A stretch of DNA of 64,000 bases from Nocardia neocaledoniensis (GTDB lineage Bacteria > Actinomycetota > Actinomycetes > Mycobacteriales > Mycobacteriaceae), in NCBI RefSeq assembly GCF_029868625.1, contig NZ_JARWOJ010000377.1, positions 41,086 through 105,085 of the forward strand. Reading direction: 5' to 3'. Position numbers and translations under genes: made by a program. This document shows positions 37,307 through 46,011 of this stretch, one piece after another. The notes below the pieces were generated by a model. It saw only the letters and a program-made list of their open reading frames with translations, was not told the DNA's origin and did no database searches. Position 1 is the stretch's first letter. Each line of letters begins with the position of its first letter.

Positions 37307-39805
37307 GTGGATCTGACCGACCTGCTCGAGATACCAGGGACCGACGCCGACGCGCTCTACGAGTCGTTCGCGGCGTGGGCCGCCGAGCAGGGCACTCCCC
37401 TGTATCCGGCGCAGGACGAGGCGCTGATGGAGTTGGCCTCGGGGTCCAACGTCATCCTGGCCACGCCGACCGGGTCGGGCAAGTCGCTCGTCGCGGTCGG
37501 CGCGCATCTGTTCGCGATGACCAACGGGCAGCGCAGCTACTACACCGCGCCGATCAAGGCGCTGGTGAGCGAGAAGTTCTTCGCACTGTGCGAGGTGTTC
37601 GGTGCCGAGAACGTCGGGATGGTCACCGGTGACGCGGCGGTCAACGCCGACGCCCCGATCATCTGCGCCACCGCGGAGATCCTGGCGAACCTGGCGCTGC
37701 GCGAGGGCGCGGACGCCGAGGTCGGTCAGGTGGTGATGGACGAGTTCCATTTCTACGCCGATCCCGATCGCGGATGGGCCTGGCAGGTCCCGATCATCGA
37801 ACTGCCCCGCGCGCAGTTCCTGCTGATGTCGGCGACGCTGGGCGAGGTCGATTTCTTCGCCACCGACCTGGAGCGCCGCACCGGCCGCCCCACCGCGGTC
37901 GTCGCCGGCAGCGAGCGCCCCGTCCCGCTGACGTTCTCGTACGTGCGCACCCCGATCACCGAGACCATCGAGGAACTGGTGACCACGCACCAGGCGCCGG
38001 TCTATGTCGTGCACTTCACCCAGGCCGCCGCGCTCGAACGCGCGCAGGCACTGACCAGCGTGAACTTCGCCAGCCGCGCCGAGAAGGACGCGATCGCCGC
38101 CGCGATCGGCGAGTTCCGGTTCGCCTCCGGCTTCGGCAAGACGCTCTCCCGGCTGATCCGGCACGGCATCGGCGTGCACCACGCGGGCATGCTGCCCAAG
38201 TACCGCAGGCTCGTGGAGAAGCTCGCCCAGGACGGGCTGCTGAAGGTCGTGTGCGGCACCGACACCCTCGGCGTCGGCATCAACGTGCCGATCCGCACGG
38301 TGCTGCTGACCGGGCTCACCAAGTACGACGGGGTGCGCACCCGCAGGCTCAAGGCGCGCGAGTTCCATCAGATCGCCGGCCGGGCCGGACGCGCCGGATT
38401 CGACACCATGGGCACCGTCGTGGTCCAGGCCCCCGAACACGAGGTGGAGAACGCGCGTCTGCTCGCGAAGGCGGGCGACGATCCGAAGAAGCAGCGAAAG
38501 GTGCAGCGCCGCAAGCCACCCGAGGGCTTCGTGTCCTGGAGCGAGGAGACCTTCGGCCGGCTCGTGGCGGCCCGGCCCGAGCCGATGGTCTCCCGGTTCT
38601 CGGTGACCAACGCGATGCTGCTCAACGTGATCGCGCGTCCCGGCAACTGTTTCCACGCGATGCGGCACCTACTCGAGGACAATCACGAGCCGCGCGCCGC
38701 CCAGCGCAAGCACATCCTGCGCGCGATCCGGCTCTACCGCGCGCTGCGCGATGCCGGTGTGGTGCAACAGCTCTCCGAACCCGACGCCAAGGGCCGGATG
38801 GCCCGGCTGACCGTCGACCTGCAACGCGATTTCGCGCTCGATCAGCCGCTGTCCCCGTTCGCGCTGGCCGCGTTCGACCTGCTCGACCGCGAAAGCCCCA
38901 CTTACACACTCGATGTGGTCTCACTGATCGAGGCCACGCTCGAGGATCCGCGCCAGCTGCTGATGGCCCAGCAGCACAAGGCGCGCGGCGCCGCCGTCGC
39001 CGAGATGAAGGCCGACGGCATCGAATACGAGGAGCGGATGGAGCTCCTGGAAGAGGTCACCTGGCCCAAGCCGCTGGCCGAACTGATCGAACCCGCCTTC
39101 GAGACCTACCGGGCCGGGCATCCGTGGGTCTCGGAGTTCGCCCCGTCGCCGAAGTCGGTGGTGCGCGACATGATCGAGCGCGCCATGACCTTCGCCGAGC
39201 TGATCTCCTTCTACGAGCTGGCCCGCTCGGAGGGCGTGGTGCTGCGGTACCTGGCCGACGCCTACCGGGCGCTGCGCCGCACGGTGCCCGACGCGGCGCG
39301 CACCGAGGAACTCGACGATCTCACCGAGTGGCTGGGCGAGCTGATCCGCCAGGTGGACTCGAGCCTGCTCGACGAATGGGAGCAGCTGACCAATCCCGGC
39401 GCGGAGAACGACGCCGAGCAGGTCGCTTTCGGCGCGGAGTCGGTGCGCCCCATCTCGGCCAACGAGCGCGCCTTCAAGGTGATGGTGCGCAACGCCATGT
39501 TCCGCCGGGTCGAACTGGCGGCCCGGCAGCGCTGGCACGAGCTGGACGAGCTCGGCACCGGCCCCGACTGGGCCGAGGATCTCGCGCCCTACTTCGCGGA
39601 GTACACCGCGATCGGCACCGGCCCCGACGCACGCGGTCCCCAGCTGTTCCAGGTCGAGAGGCGGCCGGGGTTCTGGCACGTCCGGCAGGTACTCGACGAC
39701 CCGGCGGGCGACCACGGCTGGGCGCTGACGGCGATCGTGGATCTCGAGGAGTCCGATGCCGCGGGCGAGGTGGTGTTCGACGAGGTCACAGTCACGGCGG
39801 GGTGA
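37307..39805 (+). CDS. DEAD/DEAH-box helicase with DUF3516 C-terminus
   Basis: 832 aa RNA/DNA helicase of the Ski2-like group. Motif I is ATPTGSGKSLVAV at about residue 52, motif II VVMDEFHFYADPDRG (DEFH), motif III LMSATLGE, and motif VI EFHQIAGRAGRAGFDT. The last 400 residues correspond to the DUF3516 region. GTG 37307 is chosen because TAGGGT lies seven bases upstream; the earlier GTG 37298 overlaps that element. It is probably separately transcribed from the PAC2 gene. Confidence 0.9.
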   Translation: MDLTDLLEIPGTDADALYESFAAWAAEQGTPLYPAQDEALMELASGSNVILATPTGSGKSLVAVGAHLFAMTNGQRSYYTAPIKALVSEKFFALCEVFGAENVGMVTGDAAVNADAPIICATAEILANLALREGADAEVGQVVMDEFHFYADPDRGWAWQVPIIELPRAQFLLMSATLGEVDFFATDLERRTGRPTAVVAGSERPVPLTFSYVRTPITETIEELVTTHQAPVYVVHFTQAAALERAQALTSVNFASRAEKDAIAAAIGEFRFASGFGKTLSRLIRHGIGVHHAGMLPKYRRLVEKLAQDGLLKVVCGTDTLGVGINVPIRTVLLTGLTKYDGVRTRRLKAREFHQIAGRAGRAGFDTMGTVVVQAPEHEVENARLLAKAGDDPKKQRKVQRRKPPEGFVSWSEETFGRLVAARPEPMVSRFSVTNAMLLNVIARPGNCFHAMRHLLEDNHEPRAAQRKHILRAIRLYRALRDAGVVQQLSEPDAKGRMARLTVDLQRDFALDQPLSPFALAAFDLLDRESPTYTLDVVSLIEATLEDPRQLLMAQQHKARGAAVAEMKADGIEYEERMELLEEVTWPKPLAELIEPAFETYRAGHPWVSEFAPSPKSVVRDMIERAMTFAELISFYELARSEGVVLRYLADAYRALRRTVPDAARTEELDDLTEWLGELIRQVDSSLLDEWEQLTNPGAENDAEQVAFGAESVRPISANERAFKVMVRNAMFRRVELAARQRWHELDELGTGPDWAEDLAPYFAEYTAIGTGPDARGPQLFQVERRPGFWHVRQVLDDPAGDHGWALTAIVDLEESDAAGEVVFDEVTVTAG

Positions 39806-39885
39806 CTATGACGAATGTTTGACGGATTCGTTGTTGGGTAGGCGCCGCTGATAGTCTCTCCCGGCCGCCGACCGAAAGTTCAACT

Positions 39886-41001
39886 ATGCCCGAATCCCCG
39901 TACCTTGTCATCTACCCCGAGCGGGTACGTGCCAACTACCGAGCCCTCGCCGCCGCCGTGTCGGCACGACGCAGCCAGGGCACCCGGATCAGGTACGCGG
40001 TGAAGGCGGCACCGGTCGACGAGTTGCTCACCCTGCTCGACGCCGAGGGCGCGGAATTCGACGTGGCCAGCATCGGCGAGATCGACCAGGCACTGCGCCT
40101 CGGCGTCGACCCGGCGAAGCTCTGCTACGGCAATCCGATCAAGAAGAGCGCCCACATCGCGCGCGCCTTCGGCCTCGGTGTGCGCCGCTACGCCTTCGAC
40201 TCCGAGGACGATCTGCTGCGCATCGCCGAGCACGCGCCCGGCGCCGAGGTCGAGTGCCGGTTCCTGTCCTCGGCGCCGGAGTCACGGACCCCGTTCGGCA
40301 CCAAGTTCGGCTGCGCGCCGGACGAGGCACTGCGGCTGCTGGTGCGCGCTCGCGATCTGGGTCTGGCCGTGGGCGGCCCGTACTTCCACGTCGGCTCCCA
40401 GCAGCTGGATCCCACCGCATGGCGGATCGGTATCCGGCAGGCGGGGGAGATCGTGACGGCCTTGGCGGACAAGGACATTCATGTCGCGGCGGTCAACGTG
40501 GGCGGCGGTCTGCCGATCTCCTACGTCGACGCGGCGCCCGAGCTCGACGCGATCGCCGCCGCGATGACCGCGGCCGCCGCGGAGTTCCTGCCCGAGTCCA
40601 CCGGCCTGGTCGTCGAGCCCGGCCGGGCGCTGGTGGGCAACGCGGGCACGATTCACGCCGAGGTCGTCGGGGTGCGTGTCGCGCCCGACGGCCGGCGCTG
40701 GGTGTATCTCGACATCGGCCGCTACAACGGTATGGCCGAGACCGAGAACGAGTACATCGCCTACCGTTTCGTCACCGATCGCGACGGCGATCCGGTGGCC
40801 GAGGCGGTGGTCGCGGGTCCGACCTGTGACGGCGACGATGTACTGTATCAACGCACGAAGGTCCTTCTGCCGACCACGTTGCGAGCCGGTGATCAGATCC
40901 AGATCCTCGACACCGGCGCCTATACCGCGAGTTATTCGTCGGTGTCCTTCAATGGTTTTCCGCCCTTGACCGTTCATGTCTCGGGCGCTGAGCGAGAGTG
41001 A
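39886..41001 (+). CDS. PLP-dependent ornithine/lysine decarboxylase-like enzyme (fold III)
   Basis: 371 aa decarboxylase of the eukaryotic-ODC fold. The PLP lysine is in IRYAVKAAPVDELL, the active-site histidine in YFHVGSQQLDP, PLP phosphate binding in VVEPGRALVGN, and the catalytic cysteine in GPTCDGDDVLY (CDxxD). This pattern fits ornithine decarboxylase, making putrescine. Diaminopimelate decarboxylase is excluded by length and context. It is coupled by a four-base overlap (GTGA) to the spermidine enzyme, which supports a polyamine role. Confidence 0.9.
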   Translation: MPESPYLVIYPERVRANYRALAAAVSARRSQGTRIRYAVKAAPVDELLTLLDAEGAEFDVASIGEIDQALRLGVDPAKLCYGNPIKKSAHIARAFGLGVRRYAFDSEDDLLRIAEHAPGAEVECRFLSSAPESRTPFGTKFGCAPDEALRLLVRARDLGLAVGGPYFHVGSQQLDPTAWRIGIRQAGEIVTALADKDIHVAAVNVGGGLPISYVDAAPELDAIAAAMTAAAAEFLPESTGLVVEPGRALVGNAGTIHAEVVGVRVAPDGRRWVYLDIGRYNGMAETENEYIAYRFVTDRDGDPVAEAVVAGPTCDGDDVLYQRTKVLLPTTLRAGDQIQILDTGAYTASYSSVSFNGFPPLTVHVSGAERE

Positions 41002-42212
41002 GTTTGCCCATGACGGCGGAATTCACCGGCTGGCATGTGCTGGCCGAGTTCGGTGGTGTCGACACAGACCTGTGTGACGATCTCGAACGACTCGAATCGG
41101 CGTTGCGTGAGTCTCTGATCGCGGCGGGCGTCACCATCTGCGATGTCGTTCACAAGAAGTTCGAACCGCAGGGGGTGACCGTCCTCGCGCTGTTGTCGGA
41201 GTCCCACGCCTCGATTCACACCTATCCGGAGTCCGGCGACATCTTCGTCGACGTCTTCACCTGCGGCACCATCGGCGCCGGCGCGACGAAGGCGGTGGAA
41301 CTCCTGCGAGACAAGTTGTCTCCCAAGGATGTTCGGATGCAGGTCGTCCAGCGCGGCCACGGCGCCGAGAAGATCTACGAACCGGTGGGCGACGGCCTGA
41401 CCCGGATCTGGGATCTGCACGAGGTGATCGTCGACACCCACACCCCCTTCCAGCACATGGTGATCGCGCGGACCGACCAGGGCATCTCCCTGTTCTCCGA
41501 CGACGACCGCCAGTCCACCGAGTTCTCCCAGCTCACCTACCACGAGGCCATGATGGTCCCGGCGTTCGTGCTGGCCGAGAAGCTGGACCGGGTGCTGATC
41601 ATCGGTTCCGGCGAGGGTGTGGCCTCGCAGATGTCGGTGGCGGCGGGGGCGACCCTGGTCGACCACGTCGACATCGACCAGCGCGAGGTCGAGCTGTGCG
41701 CGCGGCACCTGCCCTACGGCTACACCAGCGAGGAGCTGGCCGCGGCCGTCGCCGGCCAGGGGCCGATCCATGTGCACTACGCCGACGGCTGGGACTTCCT
41801 GGCCAAGGCGCAGGAGGCGGGCACCCGCTACGACGTGATCGTCATCGATCTGCCCGACGAGCGCGTCGAGGACGCCCAGCACAACCGCCTCTACGAGGCG
41901 GAGTTCCTGTCGCGATGTAAGGCACTGCTCGCGCCCGGCGGCGTGCTGACCGCTCAGGCCGGCTGCGCGACGATGTGGCGCAACGAGACGCTCAAGCGTT
42001 CGTGGGGCCGGTTCAAGGAGCAGTTCGCCACCGTGGTGCCCTACGGCAGCGACGAGCACGAGTGGACCTTCCTGTTCGGCCTGAACGAGAAGATCGAGAA
42101 CCCGGTGCGCGGCATGACCGACCGCCTGGCACTGCTCCCCTACCGGGCCGAGACCATCGACGCCCGCGCGCTCGAGCGCGGCGCGATCGAGCCCTACTCC
42201 CTGCGCGGGTAA
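40998..42212 (+). CDS. fused S-adenosylmethionine decarboxylase - polyamine aminopropyltransferase
   Basis: 404 aa two-domain enzyme. Residues about 8-125 are a SpeH-type AdoMet decarboxylase with the self-processing site LLSESHASIHTYPE (cleavage before Ser69 would create the pyruvoyl group) and the later FTCG cysteine. Residues about 135-400 are a spermidine-synthase domain (VLIIGSGEGVASQM, VIVIDLPDERVEDA, LYEAEFLSRCKALL). Making decarboxylated SAM and using it in one chain would complete spermidine synthesis with the upstream ODC. GTG 40998 (coupled) or ATG 41010 may be the true start. Confidence 0.9.
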   Translation: MSLPMTAEFTGWHVLAEFGGVDTDLCDDLERLESALRESLIAAGVTICDVVHKKFEPQGVTVLALLSESHASIHTYPESGDIFVDVFTCGTIGAGATKAVELLRDKLSPKDVRMQVVQRGHGAEKIYEPVGDGLTRIWDLHEVIVDTHTPFQHMVIARTDQGISLFSDDDRQSTEFSQLTYHEAMMVPAFVLAEKLDRVLIIGSGEGVASQMSVAAGATLVDHVDIDQREVELCARHLPYGYTSEELAAAVAGQGPIHVHYADGWDFLAKAQEAGTRYDVIVIDLPDERVEDAQHNRLYEAEFLSRCKALLAPGGVLTAQAGCATMWRNETLKRSWGRFKEQFATVVPYGSDEHEWTFLFGLNEKIENPVRGMTDRLALLPYRAETIDARALERGAIEPYSLRG

Positions 42213-42227
42213 GCGGACACAACACCG

Positions 42228-42343
42228 GCGGGGGGGGGGGGGGGGGGGGGGGCGCGGGCGGGGGGCGGCCCCCCCCCCCCCCCCACTCACCCCTTAATAA
42301 AAACAACCCCACCCCCACCCACCCCCCCGCCCCCCCCCCCCCG
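42228..42343. repeat. poly-G / poly-C low-complexity tract
   Basis: A run of 20 or more G residues, a short G/C stretch, then about 18 C residues, an AT-rich patch (TTAATAAAAAC) and more C runs. It begins 15 bases after the spermidine gene stop. The pattern looks like failed sequencing or a forced assembly join rather than normal genomic DNA. Confidence 0.8.
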
Positions 42344-42432
42344 TCGTCTCCGGACTCGTCGAAACAGGCAGCGGGGCGCGCCGTCTCTTGGCACCATGCG
42401 AGGACCGAGTTCCCACAGAATCGAGTCCGCCC

Positions 42433-42993
42433 ATGACGCCGACACCGCTGTCCGCGAACGGCCTGATGCCCATCGCCCGTCCCGTCGATCACCGCCCCCG
42501 GCTGGACGCGTTGTCCGCGGCGGGCACGGCCGGATTCGGGCGGAGGTTCGCCGAGGCGCCCGCGCCGACTGCCGACGACTTCGCCCGGCTCGACGGTGAT
42601 GTGACGATGCGCTCGTTCCCCGGCGGAGCCGAGCGGGTACTCGCCCCCGTGATGGCGCGACCCGCGTACTTCTGGATCGCCAAGTCCTTTCGTCACGTGG
42701 ACCGCGGGACAGCCGTCGGCCACAACGTCTTCCGGCTACTCGGCGGGTTACGAGCTCTGAATTTCGTGGCGAGGGTGGGTGATTCGGTGCGCGACGGCAG
42801 GCCCGCCGTGCTCTTCGACTACAACGACCCGCGTGTCGGTTCCCGTCGACCGGCTCGTCGTGTCTACGACGAACTGCGCGAGATCGAACCGGATCTGTGG
42901 CTGGGACCGAGCTACTTCCTCGCCGGGGGCAAGCGCCTCCCGATGGGCTGGTTCGCCCTCGACGCCTCCGTGCCGTTCGACGGCCCGGCGTGA
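42433..42993 (+). CDS. hypothetical protein
   Basis: 186 aa, not recognised. It is soluble, with no signal or membrane helix. Notable segments are ARPAYFWIAKSFRHVDRGTA, AVLFDYNDPRV and VYDELREIEPDLWLGPSYFL, then MGWFALDASVPF, a pattern that looks like a small beta-rich ligand-binding domain. ATG 42433 gives a start directly after the abnormal tract; the first ATG at 42388 is less likely. Codon use matches the neighbours, so it is probably a real gene. Confidence 0.65.
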   Translation: MTPTPLSANGLMPIARPVDHRPRLDALSAAGTAGFGRRFAEAPAPTADDFARLDGDVTMRSFPGGAERVLAPVMARPAYFWIAKSFRHVDRGTAVGHNVFRLLGGLRALNFVARVGDSVRDGRPAVLFDYNDPRVGSRRPARRVYDELREIEPDLWLGPSYFLAGGKRLPMGWFALDASVPFDGPA

Positions 42994-43042
42994 CGCCGTG
43001 CCGGGCCGGGCGCGGGCCGTGCCCACGCCCGGCTCGGCCCGC

Positions 43043-43252
43043 TCACTCGGCCTTGCGCCGTGCCCGGTACTCGGCGACGTTCATCCCGCCGACGCCCCAA
43101 TCCGTCAGCGGCACCTCGTCGATCACCACGTAGGTGCTGTCGGGGGCCTTGCCGAGCACGTCGAACAGCAGATCGGTGACGCCCTTGATCAGCTGCCCCT
43201 TCTGCTCCGGGGTGACCCCTTCGTCGGTGACCTTGATATTCACATACGGCAT
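43043..43252 (-). CDS. 4-oxalocrotonate tautomerase family protein
   Basis: 69 aa tautomerase. The start MPYVNIKVTDEGVTPEQK leaves Pro as residue 1 after Met removal, the catalytic base of the family. KGVTDLLFDVLG and TYVVIDEVPLTDWGVGG match the fold. GAAAGGA precedes ATG 43252. It follows the SDR gene by 14 bases in the same direction and is likely cotranscribed; the natural substrate is unknown. Confidence 0.9.
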   Translation of the reverse strand: MPYVNIKVTDEGVTPEQKGQLIKGVTDLLFDVLGKAPDSTYVVIDEVPLTDWGVGGMNVAEYRARRKAE

Positions 43253-43266
43253 GGTGGTTGTCCTTT

Positions 43267-44007
43267 CTACGCCGCTCTACCTGAGATGAACCCGCCGTCG
43301 ACGGGGAGGATGTGGCCGGTGACGAACTCGGCGTCGGTCAGATACAGCACGGCCGCGGTGGTGTCGGCGACCTCGCCGATCCGGCCGAGCAGCGCGGCGC
43401 TCGCGGCGGCGCGCTCGTCGCCGTCCCCGAACAGCGGGGTGCGGATGATGCCGGGGGCGACCGCGTTCACCCGGATCCGCGCGGGCGCGAGTTCGGCGGC
43501 CAGGCTGGTGGTCAGCGCGTGCACGCCGCCCTTGCTGATCAGTGCGGCCGAGGCGGGCAGCCCGGTCATCGCGTGGTCGATGAGGACGGTGCCGATGTTG
43601 ACGACGCTGCCGCCCTCGCCCTGGGCCAGCAGGTGGCGCACCACCGCCTGGGTGGTGAAGTAGGTGCCCTTGAGGTTGCCGCCCAGATAGCGGTCGAGCT
43701 CGGCCTCGGTGACGTCGACGAACGGGGTCGCACCGAACACGCCGGCGCTGTTGATCAGCGCGTCGACCCGGCCGAACCGGTCGAGCGCGGTCGCCACGTA
43801 CGCCGAACCCGTTGCGGGCGAACCGATGTCGCCGACCACCGTGGCCACCCGGTCGGGGGCCGCCAGGTCGGCGGCGACCTCGGCGAGCTTGGCCGCGTCC
43901 CGCCCGCCGAGCACGACCGCGTCGCCGCGGGCGACGAAGGCGCGGGCGACATCACGACCGATCCCACTGGATGCCCCGGTCACGATGACCGTCTTCGGAG
44001 TGGACAT
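43267..44007 (-). CDS. SDR-family protein with altered active site
   Basis: 246 aa Rossmann-fold protein. The cofactor motif VTGASSGIGRDVA, the NSAG, and the end VTGHILPVDGGF are normal. At the YxxxK position, however, the sequence is PASAALISKGG: the tyrosine is alanine while the lysine remains, and the usual serine position (VVNIGTV) is threonine. Classical SDR redox activity is therefore in doubt. It is preceded by a perfect TetR palindrome at 44031-44042 and followed by the tautomerase gene. Confidence 0.88.
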   Translation of the reverse strand: MSTPKTVIVTGASSGIGRDVARAFVARGDAVVLGGRDAAKLAEVAADLAAPDRVATVVGDIGSPATGSAYVATALDRFGRVDALINSAGVFGATPFVDVTEAELDRYLGGNLKGTYFTTQAVVRHLLAQGEGGSVVNIGTVLIDHAMTGLPASAALISKGGVHALTTSLAAELAPARIRVNAVAPGIIRTPLFGDGDERAAASAALLGRIGEVADTTAAVLYLTDAEFVTGHILPVDGGFISGRAA

Positions 44008-44028
44008 TCGTCTGATCCTTTCGCATGA

Positions 44029-44052
44029 ATACGACCGGTCGTCTTGGAATGG
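44029..44052. promoter_or_regulatory. TetR operator, copy 1
   Basis: ATACGACCGGTCGTCT followed by TGGAATGG, 22 bases upstream of the SDR start. The 12-base core ACGACCGGTCGT is a perfect palindrome. The same 24 bases, with one change, are ahead of the tetR gene. The core resembles NemR-type boxes. Confidence 0.75.
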
Positions 44053-44093
44053 GCGACCGAAAGTACGGAGGTGCCGAACGCGGGAGCGGTCGG

Positions 44094-44684
44094 TCAGGGA
44101 CGGAAATAGTCGTCGAGCAGGCGGCGCAGACACTTCTCCAGCGGCTCGACGGTGCGGTCGATCTTCATCCGGATGACCGCACCCTCCCAGGATTCGAGCA
44201 GCAGGTCGGCCAGCTCGACCGGGTCGATGTCGGCACGGACGGTGCCCTCGACCTGCGCGGTCCGCAGCGCCGCGGCGACGCCGTCACGCCACTGGGCCCA
44301 CGCGCTCGACAGCGCGGTCCGCAGCAGATCACTGCCTTCCAGTTCACCGCCGAGATTGCCGATCAGGCAGCCGCCGGTGTACTCGGCGGCGACGAAATCC
44401 TCGGTCAGCGCGGCGAAGAAGCGGCGCAGGCCGGTGAGCGCGTCCGGCGCTCCGGTGAACGCCTCGGCGAGCGAGCGCTGCACGCACAGCGAGTGATGCT
44501 CGATCACGGCGCGCGCGAAGCCCTCCTTGCTGTCGAAGTAGTTGTAGAACGAGCCCTTGGGCACCCCGACCCTGTCGAGGACCTGCTTGATGCCGGTGCC
44601 GTGATAGCCGTTGGCCAGCAGCCCGGCCGCGCCCTCCTCGATGAGCAGCGCTCGCGTGTCGTCGCTACGCCGTGGTCGTGCCAT
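44094..44684 (-). CDS. TetR-family regulator (AcuR/NemR-like)
   Basis: 196 aa repressor. The helix-turn-helix is at about 25-60 (GYHGTGIKQVLDRVGVPKGS, FYNYFDSKEGFARAVIEHHS). The C-terminal domain has a cysteine (GGCLIGNLGGELEG) in the place where electrophile-sensing AcuR/NemR proteins carry one. ATG 44684 is 11 bases from operator copy 2, so autorepression is likely, and it would control the SDR-tautomerase pair through copy 1. Confidence 0.9.
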   Translation of the reverse strand: MARPRRSDDTRALLIEEGAAGLLANGYHGTGIKQVLDRVGVPKGSFYNYFDSKEGFARAVIEHHSLCVQRSLAEAFTGAPDALTGLRRFFAALTEDFVAAEYTGGCLIGNLGGELEGSDLLRTALSSAWAQWRDGVAAALRTAQVEGTVRADIDPVELADLLLESWEGAVIRMKIDRTVEPLEKCLRRLLDDYFRP

Positions 44685-44694
44685 GCGAGAAACT

Positions 44695-44718
44695 ATACGA
44701 CCGGTCGTCTAGGAATGG
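44695..44718. promoter_or_regulatory. TetR operator, copy 2
   Basis: ATACGACCGGTCGTCT followed by AGGAATGG, directly upstream of the tetR start. It matches copy 1 at 23 of 24 positions over the whole element, including bases outside the palindrome. Confidence 0.75.
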
Positions 44719-44731
44719 CAAGGGCGAAGGG

Positions 44732-45334
44732 TCAGTCGTCGTCGACACCGCGCGCGGCCAGCGCCTCGCCCATCGCGTCGGCGGTCCGCAAGGCGCGCAC
44801 CAACACCGGCGTGACCAGGGCCGTCGCCGACCACGAGACCCCGCGTGCCCGGCGCGCCTCCGCCACGTCGTGCACGATCTGGGCGAGCAGGGGCACGCAC
44901 CGGATGGCCAGCGCCAGCAGCAGACCGACGCGTTCCGGATTCACCCCGACGTGGCGCAGCGGGGCCAGCGCGCGCAGCAGGGCGTCGAGGAGATCGGTGA
45001 CCCGGGTCGTCACCGTGACCAGCGCGGCCAGTGCGACCGAGACGAGCAGCACGCCACACACGACCACGGCCCGCACCGGCGTGGTGGTCAGCAGCTGGAA
45101 GACACCGATGATCGCCGTCATCCACAGCACCGGACGCACCTGGGCCGCGGCCACGCGCCAGGGAATTCGCGCCAGCGCGAACAGTCCCGCGACGACCACC
45201 ACGACGCAGGCGATGCCGACCAGCCCGCGCACCCACACCGTCATCGCGACGATCAAGACGACCAGCAGCGCCAGCTTCGCCCCGGCCGGCGCGCGGTGCA
45301 GCAGCGAGTCGCCGGGATGGTAGAGCCCGATCAT
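44732..45334 (-). CDS. bioN: ECF transporter transmembrane protein
   Basis: EcfT-type membrane coupling subunit, 200 aa with about five helices. The two Ala-Arg-Gly coupling motifs that touch the ATPase are present (AEARRARG and ALAARG). It is the last gene of the bioY-bioM-bioN operon and overlaps bioM as ATGA. Biotin is inferred from the BioY partner. Confidence 0.9.
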   Translation of the reverse strand: MIGLYHPGDSLLHRAPAGAKLALLVVLIVAMTVWVRGLVGIACVVVVVAGLFALARIPWRVAAAQVRPVLWMTAIIGVFQLLTTTPVRAVVVCGVLLVSVALAALVTVTTRVTDLLDALLRALAPLRHVGVNPERVGLLLALAIRCVPLLAQIVHDVAEARRARGVSWSATALVTPVLVRALRTADAMGEALAARGVDDD

Positions 45335-46011
45335 TCGACCAGGGCCCGATAGGCGCCGACCGCGTCCGCCGGGGTGCCGTCGAAGGCGACGGCACCGTCG
45401 TCCAGCACTACGACCCGATCGAAGCCGTCGAGCAGCGCCAGCTGATGGGTCACCACGATGACCTGCTGGTCCAGTGAATTCAGAGCCTCCGACACCAGCC
45501 GGGCATTGCGCAGATCGAGCAGGGTGGTCGGCTCGTCGGCCACGATCACCTCGGGCTCGCGGATCAGCGCGGAACCGATCGCGAGCAGCTGCTTCTGCCC
45601 GCCCGAGAGCAGGTGCGCCGGGTGATCCGCGTGCGCGGTCAGCCCGAACCGCGCCAGCATCCGCGCCACCCGGTCCGCGACGGCGGCCCGGTCCAAGCCG
45701 CTGCGACGCAGCGAGAACGCGAGGTCCTCGGCGACGGTCGGCATCACGATCTGGGTGTCGGGATCGGTGAAGACGAAGCCGACCTTGCGGCGCACCTGCG
45801 CGCCCTTGCGCGCGGCGTCGACACCATCGACGGTGACGGTGCCCTCGGTGGGCTTCAGCAGACCGTTGAGCATGCGCGCCAGCGTCGACTTCCCCGACCC
45901 GTTGGCGCCGATCAGGCCGACGCGGCGTTCGGTGATCCGCAGATCGATCGCGCGCAGCACGACCCGCTCACCGAAGCGATGACCGACGCCCCTGAGCACG
46001 ATCTCACTCAC
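45331..46011 (-). CDS. bioM: ECF transporter ATP-binding protein
   Basis: 226 aa ABC ATPase. Walker A is GLIGANGSGKSTLAR, Q-loop VFTDPDTQIV, signature HLLSGGQKQLLAI, Walker B VIVADEPTTLLD and the switch histidine VVTHQ. GTG 46011 overlaps the bioY stop as GTGA, and its own stop overlaps bioN. The longer open frame to 46254 lies inside bioY and is not used. Confidence 0.92.
   Translation of the reverse strand: MSEIVLRGVGHRFGERVVLRAIDLRITERRVGLIGANGSGKSTLARMLNGLLKPTEGTVTVDGVDAARKGAQVRRKVGFVFTDPDTQIVMPTVAEDLAFSLRRSGLDRAAVADRVARMLARFGLTAHADHPAHLLSGGQKQLLAIGSALIREPEVIVADEPTTLLDLRNARLVSEALNSLDQQVIVVTHQLALLDGFDRVVVLDDGAVAFDGTPADAVGAYRALVE

Noticed and set aside
44709..45395. 228-codon frame overlapping bioN in another phase
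   Set aside because: Arg/Gly/Ala-rich shadow; bioN has membrane helices and coupling motifs.
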